Notes under the pieces: generated by a model
Seen by the model: only the letters and a program-made list of their open reading frames with translations
The model's database searches: none
What the model was told of the DNA's origin: nothing
From: Siphonodentalium dalli
Lineage: Eukaryota; Mollusca; Scaphopoda; Gadilida; Siphonodentaliidae
Direction of reading: 5' to 3'
NCBI GenBank assembly: GCA_032622095.1
Contig: CP136065.1
Location: forward strand, 156,865,577-156,929,576
Length of the DNA stretch: 64,000 bases
In this document: positions 1 to 64,000 of the stretch, in pieces
Numbering within the stretch: the stretch's first letter is position 1
Layout: every line of letters starts with the position of its first letter
Program-made: the position numbers and the translations under genes

Positions 1-330
1 TCCGTTGATTGAACGTCAGTAAAACAGACCTACCAGCCAGTTATTAATTGAACACAAGAAACAAGACACAGTGTAACATAAATCTTCTTTATTGTTTTCA
101 AATTTCAAAAGTAATCTAACCTTGAATATAGTTTCTTGTATTCATCTTTTCCATACACTCAGTACGACACCTGTCACCATCGTTATTAATTGAACACAAG
201 AAACAAGACACGTACAGTGTAACATAAATCATCTTTATTTATATATTATTAGAATAATAGTTAATTATTCCCCGCCCCGCGACCGCACTTCGGTCCGGTC
301 CCCGGTATCGAATAAAAGACATCCGGAAAT
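1..330. repeat. Direct duplication of about 140 bp
   Basis: A stretch starting TTATTAATTGAACACAAGAA at base 41 recurs at base 183, followed both times by AGACAC, GTGTAACATAAATC and CTTTATT. It is a diverged tandem duplication at the window edge. No gene was seen. Confidence 0.75.
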
Positions 331-740
331 TATAATATGTCATAGCTACCGGAACTGTGACCTTTGAACTTCGCGAAAATTTGAAATTCGTTGACATTTT
401 TGACAGGTGTTGGGGGAGTAATTTTTCTCAAATACGGGTATATAAACCCGTTTTGGAGGGGTTATGGTTAGGGCCAGGGAGGGGGTGGTCTTATACCCCG
501 GAAAACTTACTTCTAGTGAAAATACTGGGGTGGTCTTATGCCCGAAAGTGGGCTTATACCCGCGAGAATACGGTATCTGGAACTCGCTTCTGTGTGATTC
601 TTACGTACTTAGGGCTTCCTAGGAACGGGGACATTTTCATCGGGTCAGTTTTTCCGCCCGAGGTGATCTTCACCATGAAACGGGTACCCACAATATATGT
701 GTGTTTCCTTTATAGACTCGAACCGATTGAGCTCAAACTT

Positions 741-1455
741 GCTATCTACGGGAAGTGTCATGGACGGGTTAAATTGTGACCCCGACCTGACCTTGACCTT
801 GAAAATGATCAATTCAAGGTCAAATCGGGTAAAATTGAAAAAAAAAAAATTAAATTAAACAATTAAAAGGCACAATTAACTCATTGAAAAACATAAAATT
901 AAATTAAAAAATTAATTACAAAAAAATTATTAAAAAAGCCAGTAAATTAAAAAGGCACAATTAACTCATTGAAAAACAAAAACAATCGTGTAAAATTGAA
1001 AAACAAAAAATTAAATTAAAAAATTAAAAAGGCACAATTAACTCATTGAAAAACAAAAAAATTAATTAAAAAAATAAAAAATTGTCATGTTTCTGACGAT
1101 TGCCGCCAGTGGCGGGCTAACATGCTAGTCTACTATATATTTTGGGACTTCTGTTTGTTTGTTTGTCTGTTTATTAGCAATGGCCGGGAATACTGCAGGA
1201 CGGATTTCGAAGAAATTTGATACCTAGAGGTACTTTTGTCCAGGGAGTGTTTTGGACGGGTCAAATCGTGACCCCGAACTGACCTTGACCTTTAAAATGG
1301 TCAATTCAAGGTCAAATCGGGTAAAACTGGCGGATTTCGACAAAATTTGATACCTAGGGATGCTTTTGTCCGGGGAGTGTCTTGGACGTGTCAAATTGTG
1401 ACCCCGACCTGACCTTGACCTTCAAAATGGTCAATTCAAGGTCAAATCGGGTCCA
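741..1455. repeat. Dispersed triplicate GACCTTGACCTT repeat within Helitron units
   Basis: Three copies of an approximately 75 bp unit (near 760-830, 1246-1330 and 1380-1452) contain GACCTTGACCTT and GGTCAAATCGGGT. The half-site TGACCTTGA lies opposite an inverted TCAAGGTCA. An AT-rich low-complexity tract (836-1090) with repeated GGCACAATTAACTCATTGAA separates the first copy from the others. Confidence 0.8.
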
Positions 1456-1560
1456 ATTTCGCATGCGACCATGTCCTTGCTCATATAGTCATGTTTCTGG
1501 CAAAGAAATCCCTACAGAGCCCGGACGAATAGCCCAGACGAAGTCGGGCCCACCAGCTAG
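1129..1560 (+). mobile_element. Non-autonomous Helitron, part of a head-to-tail array
   Basis: The unit begins TCTACTATATATTTTGGGAC. It ends with the hairpin GCCCAGACGAAGTCGGGC, then CCACCAG and the terminus CTAG. Immediately upstream, another Helitron-like 3' end is visible: hairpin CCGCCAGTGGCGG near 1103-1116, ending CTAG at 1128. Immediately downstream (1561) another 5'-like start, TTACTATATATTTTGG, follows. A TC start, a 3' hairpin and a CTRR end are Helitron hallmarks. No Rep/helicase coding is present. Confidence 0.7.
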
Positions 1561-2224
1561 TTACTATATATTTTGGCTATAGGCTAGACCCTCGGAGCTG
1601 AAATGTTTTACACAGATGTCAATTAACCCGGGGAGTGTCATGGGATAGGTGCCGTTGACATCAGATGTCTTAAAAGTTCACTAATAATTAATTTAACTAA
1701 ACATTTAATTAAAAACCCAAAACGGTTGGAATCTGGTCGTGAAAATTGATTCAAAGTGGTATAGGAGCCGTTGACCTCAGATAACTTAAATGGGCACTAA
1801 TAAACGATTTTAATTAAAGGCAAGGATGGCCTTCCTTATAGGTGATAATTTAGAAATAACAGTTACCAGATTATGAAAATGTTGTCAAGAATATACTAAT
1901 AGTATAGCATAATGATACTAGTACAGTTAATCCCGCTTTATCACATAGCCTCGGTGCAAGAGGAATTTATGTTAATAAGCGTGTATGTTTATGTGCGGGA
2001 TTCCGATATTTGGCCCATTTTGTGTGTACTTTGTATGGACATTTGACCACGTTTTCCGTCGCCATCATCAATCATTGAACATGGCGGTTGTTTTATTTAT
2101 TTTTCTACTATTCTGCTTTTTATGTCACCAAAATAAACTTGACACAACATAACTTTGATGAATGATTGGAGAATCAATCTTGATGCATGTATTATGCATG
2201 AAAAAGAACCAGAAACAAGTGAAT

Positions 2225-3730
2225 TTAACCCTTTGAACCCGACTGTCCGCTTTTGCGGCCAATAGCATTCGGTGACGTCATAAACATATGTAGCATGTTT
2301 ATATGTGTTATAACGATTGGTATATCCACTTATATCTATGGTAATGATTCCCAGGAACTTCAGCAGTGCTATGGGTGCATTTGTCTGGGGTTGTTGCCGA
2401 CTAGTTGGGGGTTGGAATATATGCGCATGCGCATAGCGCAGAATTCAACAAACGTACATTATTTGAAGTGATATCGCGTAACGCTATATATTGTTGAGCG
2501 GTTTGCAGGATTGTAGAAAGACACCATTTCGATCACTCTTATTGGTTTAAATTATTCTTGTATACATAATCAGTGTTCTGGCATATATGAGGAAGGCGCA
2601 GTCACTTATTTGAGTCGATTTGTTCGCGCATGCGCATAGGATAAAATGATAAATGTATCGGTTTTTGTGTAAAGATACAATCACACCATTTAAGGATCCC
2701 CACAGCATATGAGTTTGCATTATACAGTTACTCGTTTCGACATTGCATCATGCAGAGTAGTCCTGTGGAAAGGGGTTGCATGGTCACAATATCATCTAGT
2801 GCGATATACTTGCGCGTGCGCATTGCAAACACGTGTCAAATCTTGCTTTATTGAGCAATTCTGTAAAGTTTAAGACCATTTGAGCATCACCATCACCATG
2901 CCCCTATGCGATGTATAAAATGCGACATAATACCATTTTATGCACAGGGAAGTGGTATCATACAATCATTTGGAATATATGCTTAGCAACCATTGATACC
3001 GTTAAATACAAGTTGGGTTCACTCTTCTGACCAGATATATCTCAAATTTCACAACATGGAGTTGACTCCATAGAAAACGCAGTTTCTTAGCGCGAAATTA
3101 CGACGCTATAAGCTATAATTGAATAGTTTCGGGTAGTTGCTTAGAAACCGTTACCAGGGAGTGATCGTGTGGCAAAGTTTACCAATACGCTGGTCCATTG
3201 GAACATAACTGTAAAGTTTCAGACCTGTGGCACCATTTGAAAATAGCCATCACCATGTGCATGCCATGGAATATCTCAATTGGGGCATAATACAATTGAA
3301 TACACAGGGCAATGCTGTCATTCTATCATTTGGGGTATTTGCTTAGTAACCGTTGCTACCCTTAGGTACACGTTATGTTCACTCTTCTGGTCAGATATAT
3401 CTCAAATTTCACAATAGGGTATTGACTGCCTCAAAAACGCCACTTCATTGGGCTGAATTATGACGATTAAGCTATAATTGTATTTTACTTTCAATATCGG
3501 GTAGTTGCCTAGCAACCGTTACCAGGGAGTGACCATGTGGCAATGTGACCAGATCTTAAAATAATCAGTGGCCCATGGGGAACATACCTATAAAGTTTCA
3601 GACATGTGGCACCACTTGAACATAAACAACACCAATACGCCTAAACACTGCCTACAATAAGTCAAGATACCACTGGGAGCCCAGGGTCAGGGTGTCGATC
3701 GTTGTGGGGAGCTAGGGTTCAAAGGGTTAA
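2225..3730. mobile_element. 1.5 kb TTAA-flanked non-autonomous element (piggyBac-like)
   Basis: The ends are TTAACCCTTTGAACCC (left) and its exact inverse GGGTTCAAAGGGTTAA (right). The TTAA on each side is consistent with a target duplication. Inside, a block of about 368 bp is tandemly repeated at least twice; compare ACCGTTACCAGGGAGTGA near 3150 and 3517, and AGATATATCTCAAATTTCAC near 3034 and 3403. No transposase frame was seen. Confidence 0.8.
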
Positions 3731-63119
<59,389 letters not shown>

Positions 63120-63302
63120 CTGAAAAAACAAAGTAAATAGAATAATTTCTGAGATTTCTCAAGGATTTCAACCAAGAAATTATGAGAGATTGTTAGAAAC
63201 ATTCTCAACACAGGTGGGTTGATACAATTGGCCCAACAAATAAGGGTAACTTCGTTTGGTCTCTTTTCATCCTAAGAAATGAACATAATTACTGTTACAC
63301 AA

Positions 63303-63384
63303 GCTTGGATATAATGTGAATTTAATGACACTATCGAGCCAGGATAATTAAATTCATCCTCTGGGGACCTCATTCTGCTTAGGC
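63303..63384. mobile_element. Hairpin MITE fragment, family CAAGCCTTGAAATAG
   Basis: Arms GAATTTAATGACACTAT and AATTCATCCTCTGGGGACCT with CATTCTGC; outer ends decayed (GCTTGGATATAATGTG at the left). Confidence 0.6.
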
Positions 63385-63524
63385 CTCATCTTCTGGGAAG
63401 TATCTGTAGTCTCAAATTAACATTGTTTTGATTTACTTTTTGCCTTCTGTTCAGTTTCTCGAAATTTGCAGAAGATATTCTACATAATCAATGTGACTAA
63501 TAGGTGAACATCACCAACTTCAGC

Positions 63525-63628
63525 TCGAGAGGGTGAATTTGGTGATACTAGCCCATCATGCAGGATAGTGTTACTAAATTCACCTTCAGAAGACCTCATT
63601 TTGTCAGACACACTATATCCAGGCTTGC
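63525..63628. mobile_element. Hairpin MITE, family CAAGCCTTGAAATAG, degraded
   Basis: GAGAGGGTGAATTTGGTGAT pairs with TTACTAAATTCACCTTC; right end CACTATATCCAGGCTTG. Confidence 0.72.
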
Positions 63629-63907
63629 TGTTACAGGTATCACAACAAAAATGGATTTGCCTGCTGGAAGCTTTATCTTTGGAGAGAAGATATCTGATTG
63701 ACATAATCCACCATGTTATGTTATGTTCCTTTATAGTGTGGTTCACTTTGTGGAATAATATATAACATAAAACACCAATGTTTGAACACAATACACATTT
63801 ATTTAGTAAAGGTTAAAATTGTATCACAAATCATGTTGGAGCATTGAAGAGAAATAAGCCAAGTGAGCACTCAGAATAAGTAAAACAATTGAGTTTTGAT
63901 AAAGTTT

Positions 63908-64000
63908 CAGTAATGCCCAAAGTAATCGACTCCTTAACCATTGTAGAATTATGGGTAACTTTTCAGGATTTAGTCGGAAATATGGCTTGTTGCCATTCAT
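63908..64000. mobile_element. TA-flanked hairpin MITE (copy 5, cut by window end)
   Basis: CAGTAATGCCCAAAGTAATC start, then the left arm through CAGGATTTAGTCGGAAATAT to the window edge. The 5' flank reads TTTCAG rather than TACAG, so the left TA has mutated. Confidence 0.85.

Noticed and set aside
357-779. 140-codon plus-strand frame at the left edge
   Set aside because: No recognisable similarity. It runs into the repeated GACCTTGACCTT sequence of the Helitron region.
63425-63475. Candidate additional 5' RAD50 exon on the minus strand (FEKLNRRQK then GTAAAT)
   Set aside because: The phase needed to join exon 63119 (two leftover bases) puts a TGA in the candidate, and the peptide does not match the expected RAD50 segment.

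Overview
The window looks like metazoan nuclear DNA, most likely from a mollusc and probably a bivalve. It is AT-rich, has GT-AG introns of hundreds to thousands of bases, and is packed with short non-autonomous transposons. These include elements made of a 150-170 bp tandem core plus an ACGG-type microsatellite, an architecture known from bivalves (the 'pearl' or CvA type). Species assignment is inference.

One protein-coding gene is well supported: RAD50, the SMC-like ABC ATPase of the MRE11-RAD50-NBS1 DNA-break repair complex. It lies on the minus strand. Nineteen consecutive coding exons (63119 down to 4772; 2061 nt, 687 codons) join in phase without a stop. They run from the N-terminal coiled coil through the zinc hook (CPLC, exon 54100-54235), back along the C-terminal coiled coil, to the ABC signature (SAGQK) and Walker B with D-loop ([11 protein letters not shown]). 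The 5' part with Walker A lies beyond the right edge. The last C-terminal exon(s), with the switch histidine, were not found in bases 1-4771 and presumably lie beyond the left edge.

Everything else is intron or 3'-side sequence, largely mobile or tandemly repeated DNA. 1-1600: tandem Helitron ends. 2225-3730: a TTAA-flanked element. 5-7.5 kb: small inverted-repeat elements. 9.9-12.3 kb: a pearl-type element with fourteen 160 bp core units. 12.5-15.3 kb: TTAA elements and nested insertions. 16.4-20.9 kb: a possible 4.5 kb inverted-repeat element containing palindromes and tandem repeats. 23.8-25 kb: a hAT-like element. 26-29 kb: a duplicated 1.5 kb block with ACGG arrays. 30.7-33.1 kb: a 24 bp minisatellite of about 100 units. 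33.4-38.45 kb: a 5 kb structure with near-identical 187 bp inverted ends and GC-rich cargo. 39-43 kb: hairpin elements and a second pearl-type element. 44.0-45.9 kb: a hAT with a perfect 8 bp target duplication. 57.4-59.3 kb: a hAT inside a hAT inside a third element. 62.5-62.9 kb: a compact Helitron. At least four families share TTAACCCTTT ends, as expected of piggyBac-type TTAA insertion.

No tRNA, rRNA, CRISPR array, promoter or intact transposase gene was recognised. Most open frames in the window are chance frames in repeats. RAD50 is the only gene, so no gene cooperation can be read here. The biological interest lies in how a DNA-repair gene tolerates so many palindromic and tandem elements in its introns, and in the fossil record of those elements, several of which can be checked against empty sites within the window.
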